Of a stretch of 49,025 nucleotides of DNA, positions 27,470 through 35,396 are shown piece by piece. The first letter of the stretch is position 1. Every line of letters begins with the position of its first letter. Below the pieces are notes generated by a model that made no database searches, was not told the origin of the DNA, and saw only the letters and a program-made list of their open reading frames with translations. A program made the position numbers and the translations under genes. Source of the DNA: Paracoccaceae bacterium (GTDB lineage Bacteria > Pseudomonadota > Alphaproteobacteria > Rhodobacterales > Rhodobacteraceae); contig JABXIA010000062.1 in assembly GCA_013373325.1 (NCBI GenBank), forward strand, positions 1-49,025, read 5' to 3'.

Positions 27470-28276
27470 ATGAATGCGGAAATCTACCAGCAGGGCGACC
27501 CGGTCGCCGACATCCTGTTTAACTGGTCGCCGCTTATCGCTGCTGTGCTGGCCTGCGCATTTGGTGCGATTTTGCTCCACCTCGGGTTCTGGACCTACGT
27601 CAAGGCGGCAAGGCTTAGAAGGTCGGGCGTCGAATGTAATGCTCGGGTCACCGGGAAATGGCTGAAGAAAGGCTATGCCGATAGGGGCGAACGGGACCGC
27701 GCAAAACCTGCCAAGTACCACTACTTGCAGTTTGAACGCAGCGAGGGCGGTCGGATCTATTCGGCTAAGGACGTGGCTCCTATCGCATTGTGGGAGGAGG
27801 TTGAGCCAGGAGACCAAGTCACGGTGGTACACCTGCCTGGGCGCGCCTTGATGCGGCTTTCCGGTTGGCCGGATCACATCGGGCGAAACGCGGGTGTTTT
27901 TCAGATGGCAGCGGGCGGGCTGATCACTGCGTTCTCCGCAAGCATGATGATTTCTGGCGCGATTGCTGCACTAGGGGGGCCGGAATACCAGGAAATCGGT
28001 TCGGACTGGATCAGAGAACAAGCCTTGGTGCAGCAGGTCGGCACACCTGCGGATCCCTATGTCCGCCTTTTTGCACCGGACAAGATCTACGTTCAGGTGA
28101 GTATCGGCGATACCCAGGGCGGGCGGATTATGGCGAACCAGCGGCTGGTTTTATTGTCGCCTGAGCAGTTTGCCGGCGTCCGCATCTCTGAGAATGACAT
28201 ACTGAAGGCCTGGGTGGATCCGGCTCGTGAAAACAACGCGGTTCTGGATATGGAGCTTGACCGCTCATTGCGCTGA
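27470..28276 (+). CDS. DUF3592-type membrane protein
   Basis: Protein of 268 residues with a membrane helix at about 15-40 (PLIAAVLACAFGAILLHLGF) and another at about 150-175 (AAGGLITAFSASMMISGAI). Between them lies a soluble segment with NARVTGKWLKKGY and later VEPGDQVTVVHLPG, as in DUF3592 proteins. No function is known. The start is ATG 27470, with AAGGAG 9 bases upstream; the frame opens earlier at 27413 without support. Its 3' end runs into a strong bidirectional terminator. Confidence 0.7.
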   Translation: MNAEIYQQGDPVADILFNWSPLIAAVLACAFGAILLHLGFWTYVKAARLRRSGVECNARVTGKWLKKGYADRGERDRAKPAKYHYLQFERSEGGRIYSAKDVAPIALWEEVEPGDQVTVVHLPGRALMRLSGWPDHIGRNAGVFQMAAGGLITAFSASMMISGAIAALGGPEYQEIGSDWIREQALVQQVGTPADPYVRLFAPDKIYVQVSIGDTQGGRIMANQRLVLLSPEQFAGVRISENDILKAWVDPARENNAVLDMELDRSLR

Positions 28277-28296
28277 AACAGGCGAAATTTTTCCGA

Positions 28297-28341
28297 CTGA
28301 AATGGAAAAGGGCACCTCGAGGGTGCCCTTTTCCATTTCAG
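28297..28341. terminator. Bidirectional terminator with 20-bp perfect stem
   Basis: A perfect 20-base inverted repeat (28297-28316 with 28322-28341) around the 5-base loop TCGAG. A-rich and T-rich tracts inside the stem (GGAAAAGGG / CCCTTTTCC) give U-tracts in both directions. It separates the rightward DUF3592 gene from the leftward fabA-fabB-fabI operon. Confidence 0.85.
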
Positions 28342-28353
28342 TTTGTGCCGGTT

Positions 28354-29145
28354 TTACAGCTGATCCGGCTGTGGCATCCCCAGGATATGGAAGCCGCCAT
28401 CGACCCGGATGATCTCGCCGGTGGTGCAGGCGCCGGCATCTGAGGCCAGGTAAACCGCCGTGCCGCCTACAGCCTCAAGTGTCGCATTGTCGCGCAGCGG
28501 TGCGTTCTGGGCTGTGTGCTTGAAGGTTTTGCGCGCGCCGCCGATTGCGGCCCCGGCCAGGGTTTTCATCGGGCCGGGAGAGATCGCGTTCACGCGGATG
28601 CCTTCCGGGCCCAGATCATTGGCCAAGTAACGGGTCGCTGACTCTAGCGCCGCCTTGGCCACGCCCATCACATTGTAATTTGGAACCACCTGGTTCGAAC
28701 CTTGATAGGTCAGGGTCAGCAGAGTGCCGCCGTTCTCCTTCATCAGCGGGTGGGCGCGCCGCGCCACCTCGATGAAGGAATAGGCCGAGATATCCAGTGA
28801 ATTCTTGAAGTTCGCCCGCGTGGTCTCCAGGAAGCGCCCGGTCAGCTCGTTCTTGTCCGAATAGGCAATTGCATGGACCACGAAGTCAATCGCGGGCCAG
28901 CGGCCTGCCAGCTGCTCGAAAGCTGCGTCCAGCGACGCGTCGTCGGTCACATCGACGTCCACCATGAAATCCGAACCGACACTCTGCGCTAGCGGCTCCA
29001 GCCGCTTACCAAAGGCTTCACCTTGGTAGGTAAAGGCCAATTCGGCACCGGCTTCCGCCATGGCCTTGGCAATACCCCAAGCGATGGAGCGGTCATTGGC
29101 CACGCCCATAATCAGGCCGCGTTTGCCTGTCAGCAGTCCCGCCAT
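28354..29145 (-). CDS. fabI: Enoyl-[acyl-carrier-protein] reductase (NADH)
   Basis: Short-chain dehydrogenase of 263 residues that reduces enoyl-ACP in the last step of each fatty-acid elongation cycle. It shows the FabI-type nucleotide motif GVANDRSIAWGIAKA and the active-site pattern Y-x6-K in NYNVMGVAKAALES. It ends with IRVDGGFHILGM. It starts 6 bases after fabB and is the last gene of fabA-fabB-fabI. FabI enzymes of this type are the triclosan target. Confidence 0.96.
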   Translation of the reverse strand: MAGLLTGKRGLIMGVANDRSIAWGIAKAMAEAGAELAFTYQGEAFGKRLEPLAQSVGSDFMVDVDVTDDASLDAAFEQLAGRWPAIDFVVHAIAYSDKNELTGRFLETTRANFKNSLDISAYSFIEVARRAHPLMKENGGTLLTLTYQGSNQVVPNYNVMGVAKAALESATRYLANDLGPEGIRVNAISPGPMKTLAGAAIGGARKTFKHTAQNAPLRDNATLEAVGGTAVYLASDAGACTTGEIIRVDGGFHILGMPQPDQL

Positions 29146-29151
29146 CGTCTC

Positions 29152-30381
29152 TTATCCCTTGTACTTGCTCAAAACCATCGAGCCGTTGGTGCCGCCAAAG
29201 CCGAAGCTGTTGGTCATAACCGAGTCGAGGCCGGCGTTTTCCACCAGGCTGGTGGCAATCTCGCCCGGCAGGATGCCTTCGGCGAGGGTGTCGACGTTGA
29301 TCGACGGGGTGATGAAGTCGTTGTCCAGCATCAACAGGCAGAATATCGCTTCCAGCGCGCCGGCAGCGCCCTGGGCGTGGCCGGTCATCGACTTGGTCGA
29401 AGAAATCGGCGGCACGCTGCCTTCGCCGAACACCCGGCGGGCCGCTTCGACTTCGCCGACATCGCCAACCGGGGTCGAAGTGCCGTGGGCGTTGATGTAA
29501 TCCACCTTGCGGCCTTCGGGCAGGGTCGACAGCGCCAGGCGCATTGCCCGCTCACCGCCTTCGCCGGACGGGGCGACCATGTCATGCCCGTCGGAAGTCG
29601 CGGCAAAGCCGGTTACTTCGGCATAGATCTTGGCGCCGCGGGCCAGCGCGTGTTCCAGGTCCTCCAGCACCACAATGCCGCCGCCGCCGGAAATCACGAA
29701 CCCGTCACGATCTTGATCAAAGGCACGCGAGGCTTTCTCCGGCTCGTCGTTCTTCTTGGACGACATCGCGCCCATGGCGTCGAACAGGCAGGAGAGAGTC
29801 CAGTCCAGTTCCTCGCCGCCGCCGGCAAACATCACATCTTGCTTGCCCATCATGATCTGTTCAGCAGCATTGCCGATGCAGTGCAAGGAGGTCGAGCAGG
29901 CTGAGGTGATCGAGTAGTTGATGCCCTTGATCTTGAACGCTGTCGCCAGGTTCGCGGAGATCGTTGAGGACATGCATTTCGGCACAGCAAACGGGCCGAT
30001 CCGCTTGGTCGCGCCGGATTTAAGCACAGTCTGATGCGCGGTCAGCATGGCAGAGGTCGAGGGGCCGCCGGAACCAGCGACCAGGCCGGTCCGCTCATTC
30101 ACCACCTGATCTTCGGACAGGCCCGCATCGGCAATCGCCTGGCTCATGGCGATATGCGCATAGGCAGCACCGGGCCCCATGAAACGCAGGGTGCGCTTGT
30201 CCACATGCTCGGCCACGTCGATCTTCAGCGTGCCGGCCACCTGGCTGCGGAAGCCGTGCTCGGTCATTTCAGGGCTGGCAACGATTCCGGATTTTCCGGC
30301 CTTCAAAGAAGCGGTGACCTCTTCGGCATTGTTCCCGATGGAGGAGACAATCCCCAAACCGGTGACGACGACGCGGCGCAT
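29152..30381 (-). CDS. fabB: 3-oxoacyl-[acyl-carrier-protein] synthase I
   Basis: Condensing enzyme of 409 residues, which with FabA sends intermediates into unsaturated fatty acids. The catalytic Cys is in SACSTSLHCIGNA; the two His are in NAHGTSTPVGD and KSMTGHAQGAAGALEA. KAS I rather than KAS II is chosen because of the tight linkage with fabA and the MRRVVVTGLGIVSSIGNN start. AGGAG stands upstream of ATG 30381. It is 45 bases after fabA. Confidence 0.95.
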   Translation of the reverse strand: MRRVVVTGLGIVSSIGNNAEEVTASLKAGKSGIVASPEMTEHGFRSQVAGTLKIDVAEHVDKRTLRFMGPGAAYAHIAMSQAIADAGLSEDQVVNERTGLVAGSGGPSTSAMLTAHQTVLKSGATKRIGPFAVPKCMSSTISANLATAFKIKGINYSITSACSTSLHCIGNAAEQIMMGKQDVMFAGGGEELDWTLSCLFDAMGAMSSKKNDEPEKASRAFDQDRDGFVISGGGGIVVLEDLEHALARGAKIYAEVTGFAATSDGHDMVAPSGEGGERAMRLALSTLPEGRKVDYINAHGTSTPVGDVGEVEAARRVFGEGSVPPISSTKSMTGHAQGAAGALEAIFCLLMLDNDFITPSINVDTLAEGILPGEIATSLVENAGLDSVMTNSFGFGGTNGSMVLSKYKG

Positions 30382-30426
30382 GTGCGTACTCCTGTTACTG
30401 TGACTTATGTCCCGCCGGAAAGCTTA

Positions 30427-30936
30427 TCAGCTTTCGGACAGGGCCACTTTCATATCTTTGACTAGGTAGATCACTTCGCCGTCCGCTTCGACGATACCGT
30501 CGGCGACACCCATGGTCAGGCGGCGGGTTTGCACGGCCTTAGTAAAGTTCACGCGGTAAGTCAGCATCTTGCGGTCCGGGCGCACCATGCCGGTAAGCTT
30601 CACTTCACCCACACCCAGTGCGTAGCCGCGGCCCAGCCAGCCGCGCCAGCCCAGATTAAAGCCGGTCAGCTGCCACAGCCCGTCAAGGCCCAGGCAGCCG
30701 GGCATGATCGGGTTGCCGGGAAAGTGGCAGTCAAAGAACCAAAGGTCCGGGGTGATGTCGAACTCAGCAATCACATGGCCCTTGCCATGTTCGCCGCCAT
30801 CACCGGAAATTTCAGTGATGCGGTCCATCATCAGCATCGGCGGTGCCGGCAGCTGGGCGTTGCCGGGTCCGAACAACTCGCCCCGCGCGCATTTCAGCAA
30901 ATCGTCCTTGTCAAAGCTGCTGGGGTAATCGGCCAT
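30427..30936 (-). CDS. fabA: 3-hydroxydecanoyl-[acyl-carrier-protein] dehydratase/isomerase
   Basis: Enzyme of 169 residues (E. coli FabA has about 172) that dehydrates 3-hydroxydecanoyl-ACP and isomerises it to the cis-3 form, the branch point to unsaturated fatty acids. The hot-dog fold active site is [17 protein letters not shown] (His and Asp). The start is ATG 30936, with AGGAG upstream; the frame runs on to 31011 with no RBS. It is the first gene of the fabA-fabB-fabI operon and is divergent from irr. Confidence 0.95.
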   Translation of the reverse strand: MADYPSSFDKDDLLKCARGELFGPGNAQLPAPPMLMMDRITEISGDGGEHGKGHVIAEFDITPDLWFFDCHFPGNPIMPGCLGLDGLWQLTGFNLGWRGWLGRGYALGVGEVKLTGMVRPDRKMLTYRVNFTKAVQTRRLTMGVADGIVEADGEVIYLVKDMKVALSES

Positions 30937-31078
30937 TCGGGCGCATCTCCTGCCTGAGGTTCGTGTATATATATCTGGATCCCTGTAACACCCGGCCAAA
31001 GGGTCCTGCAAGGGTACCCCGCGTCACTTCCTGCACTGATTGTGCCACAGAAGCCCCGGAAAAGGCTTGCCAGCTGCG

Positions 31079-31091
31079 AATGAATTTCATT
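31079..31091. promoter_or_regulatory. Candidate Fur-family operator at the irr promoter
   Basis: AATGAATTTCATT, a perfect 6-1-6 inverted repeat touching the -35 of the irr promoter. It has the AT-rich palindromic look of Fur/Irr sites but is not the standard ICE consensus. Confidence 0.35.
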
Positions 31092-31120
31092 TGAAAAACC
31101 CGGGGTGTTGCTCCTATATA
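31091..31120 (+). promoter_or_regulatory. Sigma-70-type promoter of irr
   Basis: TTGAAA (31091-31096), an 18-base spacer, TATATA (31115-31120), 31 bases before the irr start. Five of six bases match the -35 consensus. Confidence 0.55.
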
Positions 31121-31151
31121 TACGGTCAGCAACGCGACGCAGGACCTGCTC

Positions 31152-31568
31152 ATGACGCCAAACACCGAAGAAGTGGCCACACGCTGGCTGACAGATGCCG
31201 GGCTGAGACCCACCCGGCAGCGGGTTGCGCTTGCCGAATTGCTGGTGGGCGACGGCAAGCACCGCCATATCACCGCCGAAAGCTTGTTTGAGTCGGCCAA
31301 GAAAAACGGTGCTGCTGTGTCTTTGGCCACCGTCTACAATACCCTTCGCGCCTTCTGCGATGCAGGCGTGCTGCAGGAGATCCCGCTGGACGGCTCCAAA
31401 AGCTATTTCGACACCAATACCCACGACCACCCCCATTTCTTCTGGGAGGATGAGGGCCGCGTCAGCGATGCCCCCGCGCAGGAACTGGTGATCCACAAGC
31501 TGCCGGAAGCGCCGGAAGGGATGGAGATCGCCTCAGTCGACGTGGTGATCCGTCTGCGCAAGGTCTGA
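31152..31568 (+). CDS. irr: Irr, heme/iron-responsive regulator of the Fur family
   Basis: Regulator of 138 residues. The winged-helix part (RPTRQRVALAELLVGDG, then VSLATVYNTLRAFCDAGVL) is followed by an Irr-type HxH cluster (THDHPHFF), a heme/metal site in Irr proteins. The N-terminal GCP heme-regulatory motif known from Bradyrhizobium Irr is absent, as in other Irr proteins outside that genus. Irr represses iron-using genes when heme is scarce. It is divergent from fabA, and its last 36 bases overlap the convergent LysR gene. Confidence 0.9.
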   Translation: MTPNTEEVATRWLTDAGLRPTRQRVALAELLVGDGKHRHITAESLFESAKKNGAAVSLATVYNTLRAFCDAGVLQEIPLDGSKSYFDTNTHDHPHFFWEDEGRVSDAPAQELVIHKLPEAPEGMEIASVDVVIRLRKV

Positions 31569-32465
31569 ACGGTGGGCGCTCAGCACCTCTTTCAGAACGC
31601 CATGCGCCTGATGCGCGACGGACGTCTCCGGCAGGTCAGCATGTGCGGCCAGAATCACCGGCTCTTCAGCTCCCGCATCGGTGACCCGTACTGCGCTCAA
31701 GGCTTTGCCGTCATAGCTCATCCCGCCTGGAGGCATGCTGTAGCTGATGCCGACACCTTCGCCATTGGCCGCGAAGCTGCGCAGAAGCTCCAGCGAATCC
31801 GCCCGGTGCGCAATTTGCGGCACCAGCCCATGGACCTTGAACAGCCCCAGCATATGCTGCACTGAAAGGCCCTCCTGCGACAGAACCAGCGGGTGCATTG
31901 CCAACTTTGCTAAAGAAATACCGTCATGCGCTGCCAGAGGATGGTCTGGCGGCACCAGCGCATGCGGTGACAGCCGCTGCAATTCCGCCCGGCTGAAACT
32001 CGCGTCCAGCCCCAGGTCATAGGTGATCGCCAGATCCGCCTCACCTTCGGACAGGGCAGTAATCAGCGGCTCAAAACCGCAGGCCCGGTGACTGATCTCC
32101 ACCTCCGGCATGGCCAAACGCAGCGCCTTCAGGGCCGGGGCCAGCAGGAAAGGGGCAAGGTCGGAAAAACAGACCAGCAGCAGACGCTGCTGACCGGAGC
32201 TTGCTGCTTTGGGATCCTCCAGAAGGGCAGCCTGTTCCAGCAGCGCCTGGGCTTTTTCAGCAAACAGTCTGCCTTGCGGCGTCATCGCCAGCGCCGCCCC
32301 GCGGCGGCGTAGGAACAGGGGATGGCCCAGGTGGTCCTCGATCCGGCTCAGCGCCGCGGAAAGGGCAGGCTGGCTGACATGCACGGCCTCCGCCGCGGCG
32401 GACAGGCTGCCATGCCGGGCCACGGCGCATATGTATTCGTAGTGGCGCAGAGTTAAATATAACAT
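31533..32465 (-). CDS. LysR-family transcriptional regulator
   Basis: Regulator of 310 residues with the classic N-terminal helix-turn-helix (HGSLSAAAEAVHVSQPALSA, then RIEDHLGHPLFLRR) and a periplasmic-binding-protein-like effector domain (residues about 90-300). It is divergent from the phytanoyl-CoA dioxygenase gene with 99 bases between start codons, the usual arrangement for a LysR regulator and its target. Its C-terminal codons overlap the 3' end of irr by 36 bases on the opposite strand. Effector unknown. Confidence 0.92.
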   Translation of the reverse strand: MLYLTLRHYEYICAVARHGSLSAAAEAVHVSQPALSAALSRIEDHLGHPLFLRRRGAALAMTPQGRLFAEKAQALLEQAALLEDPKAASSGQQRLLLVCFSDLAPFLLAPALKALRLAMPEVEISHRACGFEPLITALSEGEADLAITYDLGLDASFSRAELQRLSPHALVPPDHPLAAHDGISLAKLAMHPLVLSQEGLSVQHMLGLFKVHGLVPQIAHRADSLELLRSFAANGEGVGISYSMPPGGMSYDGKALSAVRVTDAGAEEPVILAAHADLPETSVAHQAHGVLKEVLSAHRSDLAQTDHHVD

Positions 32466-32476
32466 AGATCGAAGGG

Positions 32477-32491
32477 TATCTTAGGGAGATA
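32477..32491. promoter_or_regulatory. Candidate LysR binding site
   Basis: TATC-TTAGGGA-GATA, an interrupted dyad with T-N11-type spacing, 12 bases from the LysR start and 74 from the dioxygenase start. Assignment is inference. Confidence 0.4.
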
Positions 32492-32564
32492 TGATTTGAA
32501 ACTAAGACTGTGCCGCGGCAGGAATGGCGCATCAGAATTGCATCATTCAGCAGCGGAGGCAGCA

Positions 32565-33362
32565 ATGGTCCATCCCCTCATCACCCCGGAGCATGTCGAA
32601 CAATTTCAGCGTGATGGCGTTGTGCTGATCCGCGGACTGTTCGCAAACCAGGTTGACCTACTGCGTGCTGGTGTCGCCGCAAACATGGAAAACCCCGGGC
32701 CTTATGCCTCGAACAACGAAAGGGCGGGTCAGACCGGACGGTTCTTTGACGACTACTGCAACTGGACCCGCATTCCTGAGTTCCAGGAAGCCATCGAGCA
32801 GTCGCCCGTGGCGGAAGTCGCTGCCGACCTGATGAAATCCACTTCGGTGCAGATGTTCCATGACCATGTGCTGGTCAAGGAGCCGGGCACCTCTATGCCG
32901 ACCCCTTGGCACCAAGATGGCCCTTACTACTTCGTTGAGGGCAAACAGACCATAAGCTTCTGGTCGCCGCTGGACGAGGTGAAGGACGCGACCCTGCGCT
33001 GTGTGGCCGGGTCCCACAAATGGGAGAAAGAAGTGCTGCCGACCCGCTGGGTGTCGGAAGAGGATTTCTTTCCGGACGAGGGCCAGTACATGCCGGTCCC
33101 GGATCCGGATGCCGAAGGCATGACCGTGCTGGAGTACCCGATGCAGCCCGGCGATGCGGTGGCCTTCAACTATAAGATCCTGCACGGCGCCCGCGGCAAT
33201 ACCTCCACGTCGCGCCGCCGCGCGTTCTCGCTGCGGCTGGTGGGCGACGATGCCCGCTATGTGGAGCGCCCGGGCCGCACCTCGCCGCCGTTTCCGGGTC
33301 ACGATATGCAGCCCGGTCAGCGCCTGCGCCAGGACTGGTTCCCGATCCTGCTGCAGCGGTAA
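32565..33362 (+). CDS. Phytanoyl-CoA dioxygenase family protein
   Basis: Fe(II)/2-oxoglutarate-dependent oxygenase of 265 residues. The facial triad is visible as H-x-D in PWHQDGPYYF and a distal His in YKILHGARGN; the 2-oxoglutarate-binding Arg is probably in RRRAFSLRLVGDD. The start is ATG 32565, with GGAGG 5 bases upstream. It is divergent from and probably controlled by the LysR gene. Substrates in this family range widely (phytanoyl-CoA, ectoine, aminophosphonates), so none is assigned. Confidence 0.88.
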   Translation: MVHPLITPEHVEQFQRDGVVLIRGLFANQVDLLRAGVAANMENPGPYASNNERAGQTGRFFDDYCNWTRIPEFQEAIEQSPVAEVAADLMKSTSVQMFHDHVLVKEPGTSMPTPWHQDGPYYFVEGKQTISFWSPLDEVKDATLRCVAGSHKWEKEVLPTRWVSEEDFFPDEGQYMPVPDPDAEGMTVLEYPMQPGDAVAFNYKILHGARGNTSTSRRRAFSLRLVGDDARYVERPGRTSPPFPGHDMQPGQRLRQDWFPILLQR

Positions 33363-33370
33363 AGGGGAGG

Positions 33371-33423
33371 GGGGCTTCAGGCCTGAAGGCCTTCACCCCC
33401 AGAGTATTTGAAAAAGATGAAAA
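33371..33423. terminator. GC-rich inverted repeats followed by a GAGTATTTGAAAAAGATGAAA tail
   Basis: Overlapping palindromes CTTCAGGCCTGAAG (33376-33389) and TGAAGGCCTTCA (33385-33396) are framed by GGGGG and CCCCC and followed by an AT-rich tail beginning GAGTATTTG. It lies between two convergent genes, 9 bases after the dioxygenase stop. I recall similar intergenic tails in Rhodobacteraceae genomes. It may serve as a terminator or mRNA 3' stabiliser. Confidence 0.45.
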
Positions 33424-33433
33424 TCCGCCGGGG

Positions 33434-34474
33434 TTATGTCTTCAGGTCGCGGCGGATGCCCATGTTTTCGGCGTTTGAAAACGAACAAGTCTTGCAGATG
33501 CCGAACTGCTTGAGGAAGCCTCGCTTGCGTGCGCGCGCGGCCTCGTCAGAGCGGTAAGCGGCAAGAAAGCCATCCTTTTCCACATTGGGCAGCTGAATCA
33601 CCTGATCGTAATCGATGCAGCACAGTCCCAGATCGCCGTTCCAGAACACCACCGACTGGAACAGCGGCACCGTGCACATGGCATGGCTGGTGTGGCGCGG
33701 GTGGCGGCGCAACTCCTTCTGACGCGGCAGGAAATGGGCAAACTCGCGTTTCTGGTCGGCAGAGGTGTAAGAGCCGATCGAGAAAGTTTTGAACCGGACC
33801 CGGTCAAAACCGGCCTCCTTGGCCCAGGCCTCCATTTCGTCCATCTGCGGTTCGGAATAACTGGTCAGCAACGTCTGCAGCACGGTAACCGGAGTTTTGG
33901 AGCCGATCTGTTTTTTGATGTTCAGGAATTCCTCAATGCTGGCTTTGACGTCATCAAAGTCGGAATTGACCCGGTAGGTCTCCTGCGCTTCCTTGGAAAA
34001 CCCGTCCATGCAGAGATTGACACGCGCCAGTCCGGAGCGGATCAGCCGTTCGCTCATCTCAGGGGTCAGGCGGGTCGCGTTGGTTGACAGGTAAGTGTCG
34101 TGGCCGTTCTCATGCGCATAAGCGATGAAATCGGGCAGGTCCTTGTGCAGCGTCGGCTCACCAGAGAAGCTGAAATAAATCGCAGGCTTTTCCCGCTGAT
34201 CCTTGAAGTCGTCGATGATCTTGCGGAACACATGCGGCTTCATCATGCCGCGCTTGCGCTTCATTGCAAACGTCACAGGGCAGACCGGGCAACGCAGGTT
34301 GCAGCTATTGGTTGCGTCGATGATGATGATTTTGGGCGGGCGCCGGAAATAGGCAAGTGGAAGGAACCGGGCCAGAAAATGCAGTGCCCGCTCGTGCAGC
34401 CCCGGAGGATTGTCCGGCAGGTCCGGCTGTGCAGAGACCGGCTTGAGGTCCGGGGCGGGAGTGAGGTCTTGCAT
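33434..34474 (-). CDS. Radical SAM protein with C-terminal SPASM-like cysteines
   Basis: Predicted iron-sulfur enzyme of 346 residues. The SAM-binding cluster motif is NSCNLRCPVCP (CxxxCxxC) at about residue 55. A C-terminal set of cysteines (MCTVPLFQS, LGLCCIDYDQ, GICKTCSF) resembles a SPASM/twitch auxiliary-cluster domain. The start is ATG 34474, with GGAG 8 bases upstream. SPASM enzymes often modify peptides, but no small precursor peptide gene is evident next to it, and it appears as a single-gene unit. Function unknown. Confidence 0.85.
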   Translation of the reverse strand: MQDLTPAPDLKPVSAQPDLPDNPPGLHERALHFLARFLPLAYFRRPPKIIIIDATNSCNLRCPVCPVTFAMKRKRGMMKPHVFRKIIDDFKDQREKPAIYFSFSGEPTLHKDLPDFIAYAHENGHDTYLSTNATRLTPEMSERLIRSGLARVNLCMDGFSKEAQETYRVNSDFDDVKASIEEFLNIKKQIGSKTPVTVLQTLLTSYSEPQMDEMEAWAKEAGFDRVRFKTFSIGSYTSADQKREFAHFLPRQKELRRHPRHTSHAMCTVPLFQSVVFWNGDLGLCCIDYDQVIQLPNVEKDGFLAAYRSDEAARARKRGFLKQFGICKTCSFSNAENMGIRRDLKT

Positions 34475-34645
34475 TTGGCCGTCTCCGATTTTTGAGTGCG
34501 GGAACAACCTTAATGCCCTTGGCCCGGGTGGCAAGTGCCTGACGGGTAACGCCGCGTGAGCAAAGCGTGAGTTTGAGCTGGAAACGGGGGCGGTCTGCGC
34601 AGGTCGGCGGATTCGGCGGCGACGCGGCTCAGGTCAAATCAGGAC

Positions 34646-34677
34646 GGATGACGGCTCCCCCCGGATAACCGTCATCC
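34646..34677. terminator. Inverted repeat downstream of the leftward DUF1328 gene
   Basis: GGATGACGG (34646-34654) pairs with CCGTCATCC (34669-34677) around a 14-base loop. There is no U-tract in either direction, so intrinsic termination is uncertain. It lies in the 259-base gap between the radical SAM start and the DUF1328 stop. Confidence 0.35.
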
Positions 34678-34733
34678 GGCACCGCGAGTTCCGGAGAATG
34701 AAAGATCCCCGGGATCGCAGCGTTTGAGAGGTT

Positions 34734-34907
34734 TTACACGGGAGGCTTGCCCTTCACAGCGCGCGCAACCATCGCGACCACAAAGAGGATAAGGAAAATG
34801 ACGAACAGGATCTTGGCGATGCCTGCGGAAGCGCCTGCAATGCCGCCGAATCCGAGCAGTGCTGCGACCAATGCGATCACCAGAAATGTAAGTGCCCAAC
34901 CAAGCAT
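34734..34907 (-). CDS. DUF1328 membrane mini-protein (copy 1)
   Basis: Small membrane protein of 57 residues, almost wholly hydrophobic, starting [20 protein letters not shown] and with [15 protein letters not shown] as the family core; two short membrane helices. The start is ATG 34907 with GGAG 7 bases upstream; the frame opens at 34946 without support. Function unknown. An EcfG-type promoter lies 49 bases upstream, and a paralogue lies at 36354, so both are probably general-stress genes. Confidence 0.88.
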   Translation of the reverse strand: MLGWALTFLVIALVAALLGFGGIAGASAGIAKILFVIFLILFVVAMVARAVKGKPPV

Positions 34908-34946
34908 GTCGTTTCTCCTTTTCAACGGGGCTGCCGGAAGCAGCAA

Positions 34947-35366
34947 TCAGAATATCAACCCGCAGACACCGGTTTTGTTCCCAGACCGCTCGTCCGGGGG
35001 CATCAGATGCCCCATGATCATTCGCGTCGATACGGGCCTGGAGAGCACCGGCCACCGCAGCATCTGGGATTGCCTTTCCATTTCCCTTTCGGCTGTACTG
35101 CCCATCAGTACCAGCCTTCCTCCGCGGCTGCGAACGGTCTGGTCAATCTTCAAGCGGACTACCATTTCGGAGCCGCACTCCATGAAAGCCACTGCGATTC
35201 TGCGGTAGCGCGACAGGACCGGCAGCGCCGCTTCCTGGCCCCTGTGCACGCTGATCTCCGCAGCCGGGTCAAAGTCCAGTATGGCGTCGCAGATATCGCA
35301 GGTGACCAGATAATTTCCGGACGCAATCAGGTAGATATGCGCGCCTTCGCGGTTCTGCCGCTCCAT
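34947..35366 (-). CDS. Conserved-looking hypothetical protein with a CxxC motif
   Basis: Unrecognised soluble protein of 139 residues. It opens MERQNREGAHIYLIASGNYL, followed by VTCDICDAILDFDP, whose CxxC could bind a metal or be redox-active. A middle basic region contains MVVRLKIDQTVRSRGGRLVL. The start is ATG 35366, with GGGGGAG 7 bases upstream; the frame extends to 35540 only by running into the divergent crp gene. It sits between the DUF1328 gene and the Crp/Fnr gene. No function is proposed. Confidence 0.6.
   Translation of the reverse strand: MERQNREGAHIYLIASGNYLVTCDICDAILDFDPAAEISVHRGQEAALPVLSRYRRIAVAFMECGSEMVVRLKIDQTVRSRGGRLVLMGSTAEREMERQSQMLRWPVLSRPVSTRMIMGHLMPPDERSGNKTGVCGLIF
34957..34981 (-). 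promoter_or_regulatory. EcfG-type promoter of DUF1328 copy 1 (GGAAC-N16-GGTT)
   Basis: On the minus strand GGAAC (34981-34977), 16 bases, GGTT (34960-34957), ending 49 bases before the start codon. It lies inside the 3' end of the neighbouring 139-codon gene. The same GGTT form stands before DUF1328 copy 2. Confidence 0.65.
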
Positions 35367-35396
35367 TGCTTCGCTCCCCCTATGGTCTGCGATTTT

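Noticed and set aside
31012-31151. Canonical Irr ICE box or iron-rhodo box between fabA and irr
   Set aside because: Only a shorter AT-rich palindrome was found; it does not match the published consensus well enough to be named as such.
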